64,000 nt of DNA. Source: Pseudomonadota bacterium. GTDB lineage: Bacteria > Desulfobacterota > Desulfovibrionia > Desulfovibrionales > Desulfovibrionaceae. Made by a program: the position numbers and the translations under genes. The number at the start of each line of letters is the position of its first letter. Position 1 is the first letter of the stretch. The stretch is from assembly GCA_023419375.1 (NCBI GenBank), contig JAEZYD010000029.1, forward strand, positions 33,994-97,993. Reading direction: 5' to 3'. Under the pieces are notes generated by a model, which was not told the origin of the DNA, searched no databases, and saw only the letters and a list, made by a program, of their open reading frames with translations. Positions 25,115 through 35,680 of this stretch are shown one piece after another.

Positions 25115-26152
25115 TCAACCCTGCCGGTTCACGCTCAGTTCGCGCCGCCGCTGCCGGGCCAGGGCGCGCAGATCATCCACATTATCGCTTTCGTCCACAA
25201 TCTCGCTGCCGAGGATTTCTTCCAGCACGTCTTCCAGCGACACAACGCCGGAAAGGCCGCCGTATTCATCCAGCACGATAAAAAGATGCACGCGGGCCTT
25301 GAGCAGATCGTGCAGCAGCACGTCAAGCGTCTGGTTCTCAAGGATAAAGTGCGCCGGGCGCATGATCTTGCTGAGGGTCACATCCTTGCGGCCCTCGTTT
25401 ATGCAGCGGCCCAGAGTGCGGCGCTCCACCACGCCCACGATATCTTCGTTATTATCACCGTACACGGGTATGCGGCTGAAGTGCCAGGTGCGCTGATCTG
25501 TGTAGGCCTGCTCCACGGTGAGGTCGTCCGACAGTTCAAACACAACTGTGCGGGGGGTCATGATCTCGCGCACGCGCTTTTGGTCCAGCGCCAGCACATT
25601 GCGGATAAAGGCTTCTTCATAAGGTTTGATGCGCCCCGCCTGACGCGAAAGGCTCGTTACGGCGCGGATGTCGTCCTCGGAAATGACCGGGCCAGCGGGC
25701 GGCGGAGACACAAGGCGGGTTATCATGCTTGTAACCCACAGCAGGGGCGACATGAGCTTGACCATGATGGCCAGCGGGCGGGCAAGCATCACGCCGAGCG
25801 GCTCCGCCTTGGTCACGCCCAGATTCTTGGGCAGGATTTCGCCCATTGTCAGAATCAGCACCGTAAAGCCCACGGCAAAAATCGACATGTATTCCGGCCC
25901 GTACACGGCCAGAAAGGCCGCGCCCGCCACCGTGGCCCCGGCAGTGTTGGCAATGGTGTTGAGCGTGAGGATGGCTGCAATGGGTTTGTCCACCTGGGTG
26001 CGCAGGGCGTACAGCAGCTCGCCGGACTTGCTGCCGGACTTGCGCAGCCGCTCGATGGTTGACCACGAAAGGGAATACAGCACCGTCTCAAGCAGCGAAC
26101 AGGTAAAGGAAACGGCAACAGCAATGACAACGGCCAGAACAAGGGTGAGCAT
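25115..26152 (-). CDS. CNNM/CBS-pair membrane protein (CorC/HlyC-related, short form)
   Basis: A 346-residue protein with an N-terminal CNNM (DUF21) domain of four membrane segments (about residues 1-150; MGEILPKNLGV is typical) and a cytosolic CBS pair (about 185-325; MTPRTVVFELSDDL and HLFIVLDEYGGLSGVVSLEDVLEEI). Proteins of this kind are linked to Mg2+ or Co2+ efflux and resistance. The usual C-terminal CorC_HlyC domain is missing; the chain stops about 25 residues after the second CBS. The ribosome site is weak. Ion specificity is not shown by the sequence. Confidence 0.82.
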   Translation of the reverse strand: MLTLVLAVVIAVAVSFTCSLLETVLYSLSWSTIERLRKSGSKSGELLYALRTQVDKPIAAILTLNTIANTAGATVAGAAFLAVYGPEYMSIFAVGFTVLILTMGEILPKNLGVTKAEPLGVMLARPLAIMVKLMSPLLWVTSMITRLVSPPPAGPVISEDDIRAVTSLSRQAGRIKPYEEAFIRNVLALDQKRVREIMTPRTVVFELSDDLTVEQAYTDQRTWHFSRIPVYGDNNEDIVGVVERRTLGRCINEGRKDVTLSKIMRPAHFILENQTLDVLLHDLLKARVHLFIVLDEYGGLSGVVSLEDVLEEILGSEIVDESDNVDDLRALARQRRRELSVNRQG

Positions 26153-26505
26153 GGCGAAACATCCGAAGGATTTGATGCGGCGGGTCGCCCTGCAAAACGC
26201 AAGGCGGCGCTGACAGCCGAAGTTTAGCCTCGCGCGGGCCTGTTTGCAATCGCCGGGGCTTGGAGTGAGGGGCTGATGGTGGATGCTGACCAGCAAGACC
26301 AGACGTAATCTCAACAAATGGAATGGAAAAAAGGAACTGCGGCTACTGCGGCAACTGACAAGTGAGATTCTGCCGACCGAAAAATGCGGCTCGGAGCAAA
26401 AATATTTTTGAGAAGTAAAAGGCAATATTACTACGCAAACAAAGGGTTTCAGGCCCTGACAATCATTTTTAAATTACGCTCTTTCAAAAAAATTTATTAA
26501 TTTCC

Positions 26506-26534
26506 TTGACAGTCAGAGGGCAAGCGCTTAGATA
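26506..26534 (+). promoter_or_regulatory. Sigma-70-type promoter of the initiator tRNA
   Basis: TTGACA (26506-26511), a 17-base spacer and TAGATA (26529-26534) give a good promoter about 33 bases before the tRNA. The stretch 26153-26505 contains no gene I can support. Confidence 0.75.
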
Positions 26535-26566
26535 TCTGTTCTCGCAGCGAGAAACGCTGCACGTGT

Positions 26567-26643
<77 letters not shown>

Positions 26644-26654
26644 GATAATTCAAG

Positions 26655-26687
26655 CCCTTACGGAGACGAGCCGTAAGGGCTTTTTTG
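26655..26687 (+). terminator. Terminator of the initiator tRNA
   Basis: GCCCTTACGG-agacgag-CCGTAAGGGC followed by TTTTTT. Confidence 0.9.
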
Positions 26688-26793
26688 TATTGTCCTACCC
26701 TCTATTCTTCCCCTCCGATTAGCCACCTTGAATACCTATCCCATACGCGGTAATATTATACGAAGATAAATATTATACCTCTTCGGAGTTCCC

Positions 26794-27750
26794 ATGAGCC
26801 TGACTCCCGCTGAAATAGTTTCACTGCTAGGTGCAACAACCCCCAGCCTTTCGGCAAGAATTGGTTCTATCAATAAACACTGGAAAGCCTCAGGACATAA
26901 TATTGAAGGTCGTTTTTTCTATGTCCGCTTTAGAGACAGCGAACCAACCGTGGACGATTTGGTTGACATAGCACATGCCAGAATGGTCAATTTTTGCATG
27001 CCTCGCACTCGAATTAAAGAGGCTAAAACAGAGATGATGGCCAACCCCGATAGGATCGATTGTTGGGTGGATCTAGTTACAGAAGCTAGAGATTTATTCA
27101 TAAAGACTTATGACAAAACAGGCAGAAGTGGAGAACTTGGCGAAATTTTACTCTATATGCTAGTGGAATCTGTCTTGCAGGCACCCATAGTTGCATGCAA
27201 AATGTATCTAAAAACATCCTTACAAATGCCAGTACATGGTGTAGACGGCATTCACATGGGCTTTGAAGGCGACAATCTAATAATGTATTGGGGAGAATCA
27301 AAACTTCATAAGGATAGATCTTCAGCGCTCACAGACATTGCTGAGTCAATATCTGGGTTTACTGAAAATAGAGAAAAATATAAAAGAGAAGTAAGAATAA
27401 TCAAGTCAAATCTTAATATTGATGACTTAAATTCAGAAGCAATAAATGCATTAAAAAGCTATTTTGATCCATATAAAGAAGAAAGCAACAATCTTATCGA
27501 TTGTTATGCATGCCTTGCTGGGTTCGACTCCTCATTGTACGATACGGTTTCAAACATGAAACATGATGTTTGTGAAAAAATGTTCTGTTCAGAATATGAA
27601 AATAAAATTCAACAACTTTGCGATTTAATCACAAATAAAACAGAAGAATATGGGTTAGAGAGCTTCAAATTTTCTTATTTTCTCCTACCCTTTCCTTCTG
27701 TTGACGCCGCTCGTGCGAAATTTCAATCAAAGCTGTGGGGTCGGTCATGA
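26794..27750 (+). CDS. hamA: Hachiman antiphage effector nuclease HamA (DUF1837)
   Basis: A 318-residue DUF1837 protein, the nuclease half of the Hachiman system. The PD-(D/E)XK-like core is readable: GELGE at 113-117, HGVDG with Asp151, and WGESKLH with Glu168 and Lys170 (ExK). In characterised Hachiman, HamA is held inactive by HamB and released to destroy DNA when HamB meets damaged or phage DNA. The start has GGAG upstream. Base composition is clearly AT-richer than the flanks, and the gene begins 150 bp after initiator tRNA, indicating horizontal acquisition. Its stop overlaps the hamB start (ATGA, 27747-27750). Confidence 0.88.
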   Translation: MSLTPAEIVSLLGATTPSLSARIGSINKHWKASGHNIEGRFFYVRFRDSEPTVDDLVDIAHARMVNFCMPRTRIKEAKTEMMANPDRIDCWVDLVTEARDLFIKTYDKTGRSGELGEILLYMLVESVLQAPIVACKMYLKTSLQMPVHGVDGIHMGFEGDNLIMYWGESKLHKDRSSALTDIAESISGFTENREKYKREVRIIKSNLNIDDLNSEAINALKSYFDPYKEESNNLIDCYACLAGFDSSLYDTVSNMKHDVCEKMFCSEYENKIQQLCDLITNKTEEYGLESFKFSYFLLPFPSVDAARAKFQSKLWGRS

Positions 27751-30350
27751 GACTTGCTGAAGAGATCGCCTATGATATTTGGTCGTCTGCTGGGTTTAAG
27801 ACCGATTTATCAAAATTGATTGAAAAAAGCATTCTTAAAGACCTCTCCTCACTTGCGTTAGAAACACAGCAGACGGAAGAACTATTCGACCCGACAGCGC
27901 TTGCCCGCTTGCTACAGTCAGCTACAATCTTTGCCGATACTAACCGCGAGGAATTTCGGGAAGCGGCGCAAAGAATATGCACGGCCGCCTTAAAAATATG
28001 CGACGATGATGATTCTGTGCGCGCATTATTCACATTAACGCAAGCCCGACTGCGAAATTTCCCAGCCCTTTTGCCCAATGGGAACAACTTTACGCCAAAG
28101 GAACTTCCTCTTCCATTGCAGTATGAATTTATCCAAACAGGAATTGAACAATCCATCCAGCTTTCTAGCGGCTCAGTTTTGACTTTTACACCATTTCAAC
28201 TTGACGGCTGGAAGAAACTGATGAATCAGTATTCAGTCACAATAACTGGCCCAACATCTGCCGGTAAATCTTATGTCTTGCTACTATATTTGATTGAAAA
28301 ATTAAAAATACATAAAGATTTTTCGTGTGTATACATAGTTCCAACAAGAGCATTGATTAATCAAGTCTCTGCCGATGCATCAATAGAACTAGAAAATCAA
28401 AATATTAATGACGTATTAATTACGACTGCACCTATTGATATTCGTGAAAATGGAAAAACTAAGATATTATACATCCTTACTCAGGAAAGACTTGAGGCGC
28501 TCTTAACCTCATATTCCGATATCAACATTGATATTGTCATTATAGATGAGGCTCAAATAATCTCAGATGGCTCACGAGGAGTCCTTCTTGAGTCTGTTTT
28601 AGACAGAATACTAGACAAGTCAACATCTACACAATTTATTTTTAGCGGACCACTGATTGGGAATCCAGATTTTTTTTCTACGCTACTAAAGACAGATAGG
28701 TTTTTGACCTGCGCTACGAGACAATCACCTGTCACACAAAACATCATACACTTGGATTATTCTAGCATTCCCAAGAGTGAAGTTAAAATTAGCATTGAGA
28801 TTGGGGAAACAAATCACGAAGTCGCAAAGGTTGAGCTTCCGATCAGACTCTCTACTGATACAGACAAATTAAGTTACCTAAGCGCACTATTGGGAGGGAC
28901 AGGTAGCTCTGTTGTATACTCTGCTGGAAAAGCAGACGCTGAAAAAATCTCACAACTCATATCTCAAAGCATTCCCGAGTTCCTTGGCGCTCGAGAAGAT
29001 CTTGCAGACTTAATCAAGTTCGTCAAAAAGCATGTTCATAAAGACTATGCCCTAGTGGGCACATTAGAAAAAGGCGTTGGATTTCACTATGGACATATGC
29101 CCAGCTTACTACGAAAAAAGCTAGAGGACTATTTTAAATCCAGAAAACTTTCCTATTTAGTATGCACAAGCACTTTGCTTTATGGCCTAAATATGCCTGC
29201 AAAAAATATTTTCATGTTAAAACCCACCACGGGACGCCAATCCCCCATCTCCGGCCCAGATTTTTGGAATTTGGCAGGACGAGCCGGAAGGCTTGGAAAA
29301 GAGCTTGAAGGCAATGTATTCATAATTGACTATGAACAGTGGGAAAACAAGCCAGTATCCCAGAGAAAAGACGTTTTCGTTGACTCTGCATTAAAGGCAG
29401 CCATTGTATACAGTTCTGATAAATTTCTTGAATTTTTGACTTCCGTTGAAAATCCATCAGAATCAAATTCTAATTTTGAGATTACACTTGGGAAACTTGT
29501 TTTAGACCATAGGATGAATAGGCTTAGCGACACCATTGAAAAATACAAAAACAGAGAAAATTGCATATCTCTAAACAAAATTTCTGACCATATTAAGCAT
29601 ATATCAGATTCATCTCCTTTGCCTTTTGATGTCATAAATAAAAACATTGGAGTATCCGTATTTCGCCAAAACGGCTTGCTTAATTATTTCAAGAAGCGAA
29701 TTGAAGAAGTTGACCCAAGTGAACTAATCCCATCTTTCCCACTCGACGATTTTAGAACCGCACACACAAGCTATGTTCGTGCATTTAAAAGAATCCATAA
29801 TTATATTTTGCTATACAAATCAAGTGACAGACGGCATATGTTCTTTGCAGGCCTAGCACTTCGCTGGATGAGAGGTAGCTCTCTCCCTCAACTTATTAAT
29901 TCATCTATCGCTTATTACAAAAATAAGGGAGCTAAAAAAAGCGTTGCATCAATAATAAGAGAAACTATGGAGAATATTGAAGATGACTTAAGATTTAGAT
30001 ATGTAAAATATTTTACATGTTACAATTCACTTCTTGCATATACGTTGAAGAGCAAATCGCTGACTGATTATATTGAAGTAATCCCTGACGTACCGCTTTA
30101 CTTAGAAATGGGAGGCTCATCAGGGTCAATGATCAATATGATGGCGTTGGGGTTATCAAGAACAACCGCAGAATCTTTGATTGAATTTATGCCAAACAAA
30201 GAAATGGGGATTCGCGAATTAAAAAACTGGCTGCAAACGCAGCCGCTAGAGCAATTCGATATTTCCAGTGTCTGCATTGAAGAAGTTAATGAGTTAGTTA
30301 GGAAGGATAGTCGTAAATTGTCTAACATAATCCCTCCTACGCCTTGTTAG
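27747..30350 (+). CDS. hamB: Hachiman helicase HamB
   Basis: An 867-residue superfamily 2 helicase. Walker A is GPTSAGKS at 168-175, motif II is DEAQ at 267-270, and motif VI reads NLAGRAGRLGKE from 508. A Ski2-like C-terminal helical part follows. In Hachiman, HamB translocates on DNA, senses aberrant ends, and frees HamA. I prefer ATG at 27747 because it gives an ATGA overlap with hamA; a GTG at 27735 is also in frame. No third gene, methylase or integrase accompanies the pair. AT-rich codon use matches hamA and contrasts with both neighbours. Confidence 0.88.
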   Translation: MRLAEEIAYDIWSSAGFKTDLSKLIEKSILKDLSSLALETQQTEELFDPTALARLLQSATIFADTNREEFREAAQRICTAALKICDDDDSVRALFTLTQARLRNFPALLPNGNNFTPKELPLPLQYEFIQTGIEQSIQLSSGSVLTFTPFQLDGWKKLMNQYSVTITGPTSAGKSYVLLLYLIEKLKIHKDFSCVYIVPTRALINQVSADASIELENQNINDVLITTAPIDIRENGKTKILYILTQERLEALLTSYSDINIDIVIIDEAQIISDGSRGVLLESVLDRILDKSTSTQFIFSGPLIGNPDFFSTLLKTDRFLTCATRQSPVTQNIIHLDYSSIPKSEVKISIEIGETNHEVAKVELPIRLSTDTDKLSYLSALLGGTGSSVVYSAGKADAEKISQLISQSIPEFLGAREDLADLIKFVKKHVHKDYALVGTLEKGVGFHYGHMPSLLRKKLEDYFKSRKLSYLVCTSTLLYGLNMPAKNIFMLKPTTGRQSPISGPDFWNLAGRAGRLGKELEGNVFIIDYEQWENKPVSQRKDVFVDSALKAAIVYSSDKFLEFLTSVENPSESNSNFEITLGKLVLDHRMNRLSDTIEKYKNRENCISLNKISDHIKHISDSSPLPFDVINKNIGVSVFRQNGLLNYFKKRIEEVDPSELIPSFPLDDFRTAHTSYVRAFKRIHNYILLYKSSDRRHMFFAGLALRWMRGSSLPQLINSSIAYYKNKGAKKSVASIIRETMENIEDDLRFRYVKYFTCYNSLLAYTLKSKSLTDYIEVIPDVPLYLEMGGSSGSMINMMALGLSRTTAESLIEFMPNKEMGIRELKNWLQTQPLEQFDISSVCIEEVNELVRKDSRKLSNIIPPTPC

Positions 30351-30363
30351 CACCCACTCCCCA

Positions 30364-30993
30364 TCACTGCAGCCCCACAAGCAGGGTCTTGCCGTCTGGC
30401 GCGAGCCTAAACACCCCAAACTTTGCACCTGTATACTGCTGGGCGGTTCCTTCCTGAAAGTAGAAGGCCGTGGCGGCTGTGAGCACTTCGTAGCCGCGCA
30501 GCCTGTAGGCCAGCAGAATTTCATCGGCTTGCAAGGGGCTGCCATCATCCAGCCGCACAAATGATGCCGCGTGCGGCACCGGGTCATTGGTAATGCGGAG
30601 CACGGCAAAGCCTTCCACATTCCTGTTTTCGTCATATGTGCTGCGACTATTTGCACTCGCTATAGGGGAACTGGCACTGTCATCCATGCCCCCGCCGTTT
30701 GCCGCATTGCCCGAAGCTCCAGCCTCTGACGTCCCGTTTACCGCACTCATTTGCGCAACCTCTTGGGCCGCGCCCTGTGCTGCCCTCTGCCCACGTAGCG
30801 CCTTGCGAATATCGTTGTTCACCATATAGCGCAGGGCCATGTAGTCGCCCATGAGCGGCGCGCGCGGGTCAACCGGGGCAAGAGCCAGCAGGATTGTTTT
30901 GCCCTCCGCCAGCACTGTTTCCATGCGGTATACGGAAAGGCCATAGCCGCCCAAAAACAAAACCAGCACCGCAAGAAGATAGAGTTTACGCAT
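30364..30993 (-). CDS. GDYXXLXY-domain membrane-anchored protein
   Basis: A 209-residue protein with an N-terminal membrane span (about residues 5-22) and the name-giving motif GDYMALRY near residue 49, in the usual setting PVDPRAPLMGDYM. The central 70 residues are a low-complexity Ala/Gly/Ser linker, and the C-terminus has TGAKFGVFRLAPDGKTLLVGL. This family is typically encoded next to a DUF2157 membrane protein, as here, with an 8-base overlap. The function of the pair is unknown; envelope location is likely. Confidence 0.75.
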   Translation of the reverse strand: MRKLYLLAVLVLFLGGYGLSVYRMETVLAEGKTILLALAPVDPRAPLMGDYMALRYMVNNDIRKALRGQRAAQGAAQEVAQMSAVNGTSEAGASGNAANGGGMDDSASSPIASANSRSTYDENRNVEGFAVLRITNDPVPHAASFVRLDDGSPLQADEILLAYRLRGYEVLTAATAFYFQEGTAQQYTGAKFGVFRLAPDGKTLLVGLQ

Positions 30994-33358
30994 GGGCTGC
31001 CTCCCGAACCGCTGCTTTTGCCTGCCATAGCCGTAGAATCAGGGCCAGCGCCAGCAAGCCGAGGCCTGTTGCCATCAGATAGATGGATTTTTGGGAAAAC
31101 GGCACAGCCAGACTGTAGTAATAAAAAACCATGTAGGCGAAGAGATATGCCAGCACAAAGCCCTGCATCACTACGCTGCCCATCCGCCTTGCCAGCGTTA
31201 GCCCCAAAAGGGCCAGCCCTGCCCCCGGCAGATACCACGACAGCGCAAATACAAGGGGCACGCCCGCCATTGTGAGCAACCGGGCGGGCATGCCCGCGCC
31301 TTTGCCTAGCCAGTATGCCAGCGCGCCAACAGCCAGAGCCGGGGCAAGGCCCAAATATCCCGTATCCAGACCGGGCAAGCCCATATCGCTGACGAGGCTG
31401 TACGCCGGGGCAAGAGTGAACATCTCAAAAATCAGAACAGAAGCATAAAAGCCGTAAAACCACCCTTCCGCCACTTTGCCCCGCGCCGTGCCGCGCCACC
31501 TGTGTTCACGCAGGCAATAGCAGGCCAGCCCCGCGCAAACCAACGCCCACCACAGCGAAAGCAACTCCACCGCCCCGCCCGTTTCGGAGGCGGCAAAACC
31601 ATTGCTCGCATACCCGTAAGAGAACGCTATCCCCAGCGCCACGCAGTTGCCGATCACCATAGCCATAATTCCCGAGTAACCAGTATTGCGCATAACAATA
31701 CTGAGAACAGTAAACGCCGCTGCCAACGCGAAGCAGGCCAAGCCTTCGGGGTTGATGCTCATGCACAGGGCAATGCCAACCCCGGCAGTGCCCGCAAGGG
31801 TCAAGGCAAAACCAAAATGCCGTGCAAACATATGTTCACGGGGCAACTGCAACCACCCAAGCAGCAGAAACGGCAGTGAAGCAAGAAAAACATTCAGCCC
31901 GTCTAAGCCGCGTTGAGAATCCAAATCCACCAGCACACCCTCAAAACAGATAAAAAACAGCGCCGCCACCCATCCGCCAAAGGCCAGCATGCCCCTGACA
32001 TACCAGGGGGAGGGTTGCGCCCCCAGCCTGCCCAATGCCTCAGGCAAAGACTGATTGAGCGGCACAAGATCGCCCGCCTGCAAGTGCGCCCACAGCGCTT
32101 GCCAGTTGTTCCCGGCTGTGACACGGCCAAAGATTGCAGGGGAAAAGGCCTCGCCAGCATACCGGGGGGCCGTTGCCATGCTGCGTTGCAGGTGGAGCAG
32201 TATCTTTGCCAGCCCTGCCGTAACACCCGTAACAAGCAAGCCCCACAACAAGATGGCGATTCCGAACCACGTGCTGACAAATAGCTCTTCCTCCGCAAAA
32301 ACGGAGAGCAACACAACCGCGCCCGCTGCCAGAAGGGTCGCAAGCATGAAGAGGTCAGGCTGCCGGGTGCGATACCACCACCATGAAAAACCCGCCACGA
32401 CCACGGCAAAACCCACAACGAAATTGGGCGGCAACCAGAGCATCTGCTCAACACTGAAATACAGGTTAAAAATCATGGCGATCAGAAAAAATGTGGTGCG
32501 GGAAACCATGTCAAAAAAGAGCAATCTGGGCATCCAGCGCGAGCAGAGCCACGCCTGCGCATGGGCCGTGTTTATACTCTGGCATTCATTCTGGTCTTTG
32601 CTCTGGCCTCGACGGTTATCTGGGCCATCATCCAGATTTTGCTGCAGTCTGGTTGCCGCCCTGCGGGCCATCCACTCCCAGCACGCAATGGCGCAGGCAA
32701 TGGCAACAAGCCACTCCGGCACCATAAAAAACTGCCCCAAGGCATCAAGAGGCGATGAAAGGCTGCGCCCAAGCCAGAGCGCCGCAAAAATATTGGCCGA
32801 AATCCACGCGGCAAACCACAGCCCGGCCTGCCTGCCCGCCAGCGCAAGCAGCACCAGCAGCGCCGTCCATACCCGAAACAGCTCCCACAGCTCGGCCCCT
32901 GTCTGGTAGGTCTGCCCGAACACCGCCAGCATCGGCCCCATGGCAATGCCGCAGGCCAGCAACAAAACCTGCCCCAGCCGCGTATCCGGCCCCAGCAGCA
33001 CAGCCCCAAGGCCGCTCCCGGCCACCAGCGCGCCCGTGAGCGCCATGCGCGCAAAGGGCGTCATGGCTCCCCAGTTCCAGGCAATGAAGCAGATCACGCC
33101 CGCCAGAAAAAACAGCGCCCCGCCCAGCAAAAACATCTGCCGCCAATAGCCCGGCCAGGCCTTGCCATCCGGCCTGAAACCGCAAAACTCCACGGCCCGC
33201 TGCCATGCTACAGTGCTGATTACCCCGGAATCGCAAAGGGTGTTGAGCGCGGCCTTGGTCAGCGGCGGCAAAAGTCCGCCACCGGGGGCGAGGTCTGGTG
33301 TATGGGCTGGCGCGTGGCTGGGCGTTGCAGAAGGATCAGAATTTTCAATTTCGGTCAT
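30986..33358 (-). CDS. DUF2157/DUF4401-type polytopic membrane protein
   Basis: A 790-residue protein with a short cytosolic N-terminus (LTKAALNTLCDSGVISTVAWQRAVEF, the DUF2157 entry, given in parts) and roughly 20 membrane segments. Very hydrophobic stretches run from residue 75 to the end, with one soluble loop near residues 250-290. I chose the start at 33358 because AGGAAG lies six bases upstream; an upstream frame extension to 33397 lacks a site. It overlaps the GDYXXLXY gene. No enzyme motif was seen and the function is unknown. Confidence 0.7.
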   Translation of the reverse strand: MTEIENSDPSATPSHAPAHTPDLAPGGGLLPPLTKAALNTLCDSGVISTVAWQRAVEFCGFRPDGKAWPGYWRQMFLLGGALFFLAGVICFIAWNWGAMTPFARMALTGALVAGSGLGAVLLGPDTRLGQVLLLACGIAMGPMLAVFGQTYQTGAELWELFRVWTALLVLLALAGRQAGLWFAAWISANIFAALWLGRSLSSPLDALGQFFMVPEWLVAIACAIACWEWMARRAATRLQQNLDDGPDNRRGQSKDQNECQSINTAHAQAWLCSRWMPRLLFFDMVSRTTFFLIAMIFNLYFSVEQMLWLPPNFVVGFAVVVAGFSWWWYRTRQPDLFMLATLLAAGAVVLLSVFAEEELFVSTWFGIAILLWGLLVTGVTAGLAKILLHLQRSMATAPRYAGEAFSPAIFGRVTAGNNWQALWAHLQAGDLVPLNQSLPEALGRLGAQPSPWYVRGMLAFGGWVAALFFICFEGVLVDLDSQRGLDGLNVFLASLPFLLLGWLQLPREHMFARHFGFALTLAGTAGVGIALCMSINPEGLACFALAAAFTVLSIVMRNTGYSGIMAMVIGNCVALGIAFSYGYASNGFAASETGGAVELLSLWWALVCAGLACYCLREHRWRGTARGKVAEGWFYGFYASVLIFEMFTLAPAYSLVSDMGLPGLDTGYLGLAPALAVGALAYWLGKGAGMPARLLTMAGVPLVFALSWYLPGAGLALLGLTLARRMGSVVMQGFVLAYLFAYMVFYYYSLAVPFSQKSIYLMATGLGLLALALILRLWQAKAAVREAAHA

Positions 33359-33789
33359 GGGCGGCTTCCTAACAGTGCGCAGGGGCTTGAAAATCAATAA
33401 CAGTTATCAACGTAATGCCAGTATAACAAAACACCTTCCGGCGGAGAACAGAAATATATCCCTGTAATTATAGCTAGATATACAACACTGCAGCTAGATC
33501 AAGCACCACCCGGACAATGTGCCCATTGGCAGAAGTCTGCGCGATTCCCCCTACAAATTTACGACATGCGCGGCATCTCCCTGTTCAAAACAGCCTTTCA
33601 AATATCTGCTCATCATATCAATTATATCAAGCAATTTCGCGGCAACGCCTTGCGCCCAAGCGGCAAGGGTTACTTTTTGGTGACGTTATACTGGCGGGGG
33701 GATGTTCGCCCTATTGTTTTTCCCTGCGCATCCGTTTAGAAACAAGCACCAGATTAGTCATTCTGCAATATAACTGCGAGGGAACGGCA
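33359..33789. other. Intergenic region between two divergent genes
   Basis: About 430 bp separating the DUF2157 gene and a chemoreceptor gene. It is AT-richer than its flanks. I see no gene, strong promoter match, hairpin or repeat that I can support. Confidence 0.4.
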
Positions 33790-35565
33790 ATGCTGAAAAA
33801 TATCTCTGTTGCCAAAAAGTTCACTATTCTTATAGCTTCTGTATTTTTGGGCATGACTGCCCTTTTTGTCATTTCAACATACACGATATCAAAAACATCA
33901 ATTGGTTCTGCAACATATCAATCTATAGAAAACAGTAAGGATTTGCTTGCCGATATTTTGCCGCCACCGCTCTACGTGATTGAAACATATCTTGATGCAT
34001 TGCAAACTGTTAGCTCTAACGATGCAGCAAGCCTTGAAAAAATTTACGCCTCTATTGCGCAGCATAAAAAAGAATTTCAGGAACAGTACGAATTCTGGCA
34101 TTCCGGCGCCATTGACCCAAAGATCAAGGAAATTCTCAATCAGGAACTGTATCCCACCGGAAAAGCCATCTTTGAAATATTTGAAACCAGGCTCAAGCCC
34201 GCTCTCCAGACCGGCAACAAAGCGGAAGCAGAAAACATCTGCCTGCAGCAGCTTACACCCGCCTATCAAAAGCACCGGGCCGTGGTGGACAAGCTTGCAG
34301 TCCTGCTGGATGACTATTCCAAAAAAGTTTCGGACGAGGGCCGCAGTGTTGTTGAAACCGGGCGCATTTTCTTTACCGCCATGTTTATTTGCGGTCTGGC
34401 GCTCATCACGGCGATCTCGCTGGCCATCGCCCTGGGCATTATAAAGCCGCTCAGGGAATGCATCTGTTTTGCAAAAAACATCAGCGACGGCGCGCTTGAT
34501 TCAGAAGTGACCATGCAGAGAGAGGACGACTTTGGTACGCTGGCAGCCAGCCTCAGCACCATGCTTGTGGAACTGAAGCGTAAAATTTCTTTTGCGGAAG
34601 AAAAAAGCCAGCTTGCCGAGCAGGAGGTTGCCAAGGCCACCCGCGCAGCGGAAGAAGCGCACGAAGCCAGACAAAAAGTGGAAGAAAACCGCAACAAACT
34701 TGTGGATACAATTCACAGGCTTGAGAGCGTGGCTGGCGTTGTGACCGCAGCCTCCGAGCAGCTTTCTGCGCGCGTTGGGCAGTCCAGCCGGGGCGCGGAC
34801 GAACAGTCAGGCCGCGTTAGGGAAACCGCCACGGCCATGGAAGAAATGAACGCCACTGTGCTTGAAGTGGCCAGAAACTCCCAGCGGGCTGCCAGCGCCT
34901 CCACCGAGACGCGCGGACAGGCTCAGGACGGCGCCGCCATTGTGGACAAAGCGGTCAAGGGCATTGAAGATGTGCGCGCCTACTCCCTTGCCATACGCGA
35001 AGATATGGCGGTGCTGGGCAAACAGGCAGACGGCATCGGGCAGGTCATGAACATCATTGCAGACATAGCCGACCAGACCAACCTGCTTGCCCTCAATGCC
35101 GCCATTGAGGCTGCGCGCGCTGGCGATGCGGGGCGGGGTTTTGCCGTGGTGGCCGATGAGGTGCGCAAACTGGCGGAAAAAACCATGACGGCAACCCAGG
35201 ATGTGGGCCGCGCGGTGAACGAAATTCAGGATGGCACGCGCAAAAATATTTCCAGCGTGGAAACCGTGGTCAAGGCCATTGAAAACGCCGCCGCCCTTTC
35301 CGCCCACTCTGGTGACTCGCTGAAAAACATCCTCGGCTTTGTGGATCAGGTCAATGATCAGGTTCAGTCCATTGCCACGGCCAGCGAGCAGCAGTCCGCC
35401 ACCAGCGAGGAGATCAACCGTTCCGTTGAGCAGATTGCAACCATTTCCGCAGAAACAGCGCAGGCAATGGAGCAGGCCGCCACGGCGGTATCCGACCTCA
35501 TGCAGCAGACCCAGATATTACATCAGCTCATAAAGGACATGAAGGCGCAAAGTCAGGAGGCCTGA
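33790..35565 (+). CDS. Methyl-accepting chemotaxis protein
   Basis: A 591-residue chemoreceptor. TM1 lies at about 12-32, a helical periplasmic sensor at about 35-185 (with DILPPPLYVIETYLDA at its start), and TM2 at about 195-216, followed by HAMP and a coiled-coil signalling domain whose tip reads DQTNLLALNAAIEAARAGD. The sensor is all-helical and differs from the Cache receptor at 5608-7650. The signalling halves of the two are nearly alike, so they probably join the same arrays. GAGGGAA precedes the ATG. The ligand cannot be told from sequence. Confidence 0.92.
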   Translation: MLKNISVAKKFTILIASVFLGMTALFVISTYTISKTSIGSATYQSIENSKDLLADILPPPLYVIETYLDALQTVSSNDAASLEKIYASIAQHKKEFQEQYEFWHSGAIDPKIKEILNQELYPTGKAIFEIFETRLKPALQTGNKAEAENICLQQLTPAYQKHRAVVDKLAVLLDDYSKKVSDEGRSVVETGRIFFTAMFICGLALITAISLAIALGIIKPLRECICFAKNISDGALDSEVTMQREDDFGTLAASLSTMLVELKRKISFAEEKSQLAEQEVAKATRAAEEAHEARQKVEENRNKLVDTIHRLESVAGVVTAASEQLSARVGQSSRGADEQSGRVRETATAMEEMNATVLEVARNSQRAASASTETRGQAQDGAAIVDKAVKGIEDVRAYSLAIREDMAVLGKQADGIGQVMNIIADIADQTNLLALNAAIEAARAGDAGRGFAVVADEVRKLAEKTMTATQDVGRAVNEIQDGTRKNISSVETVVKAIENAAALSAHSGDSLKNILGFVDQVNDQVQSIATASEQQSATSEEINRSVEQIATISAETAQAMEQAATAVSDLMQQTQILHQLIKDMKAQSQEA

Positions 35566-35586
35566 GGGACTCCCGCACAAGATCGC

Positions 35587-35622
35587 AAGCTCCCCAATGG
35601 TCGCCCTTGGGGAGCTTTTTTG
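35587..35622 (+). terminator. Intrinsic terminator of the 33790-35565 receptor gene
   Basis: AAGCTCCCCAA and TTGGGGAGCTT pair across a short loop and are followed by TTTTT. Confidence 0.85.
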
Positions 35623-35680
35623 CATACTGCCCCATGCCGCCCAACTGGACGCCTATCAGGCATAACGGTATAGCTTGCCC

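Noticed and set aside
26794..30350. The hamAB pair as a previously undescribed defence system
   Set aside because: DUF1837 nuclease plus SF2 helicase is the known Hachiman system; nothing extra is attached to it here.
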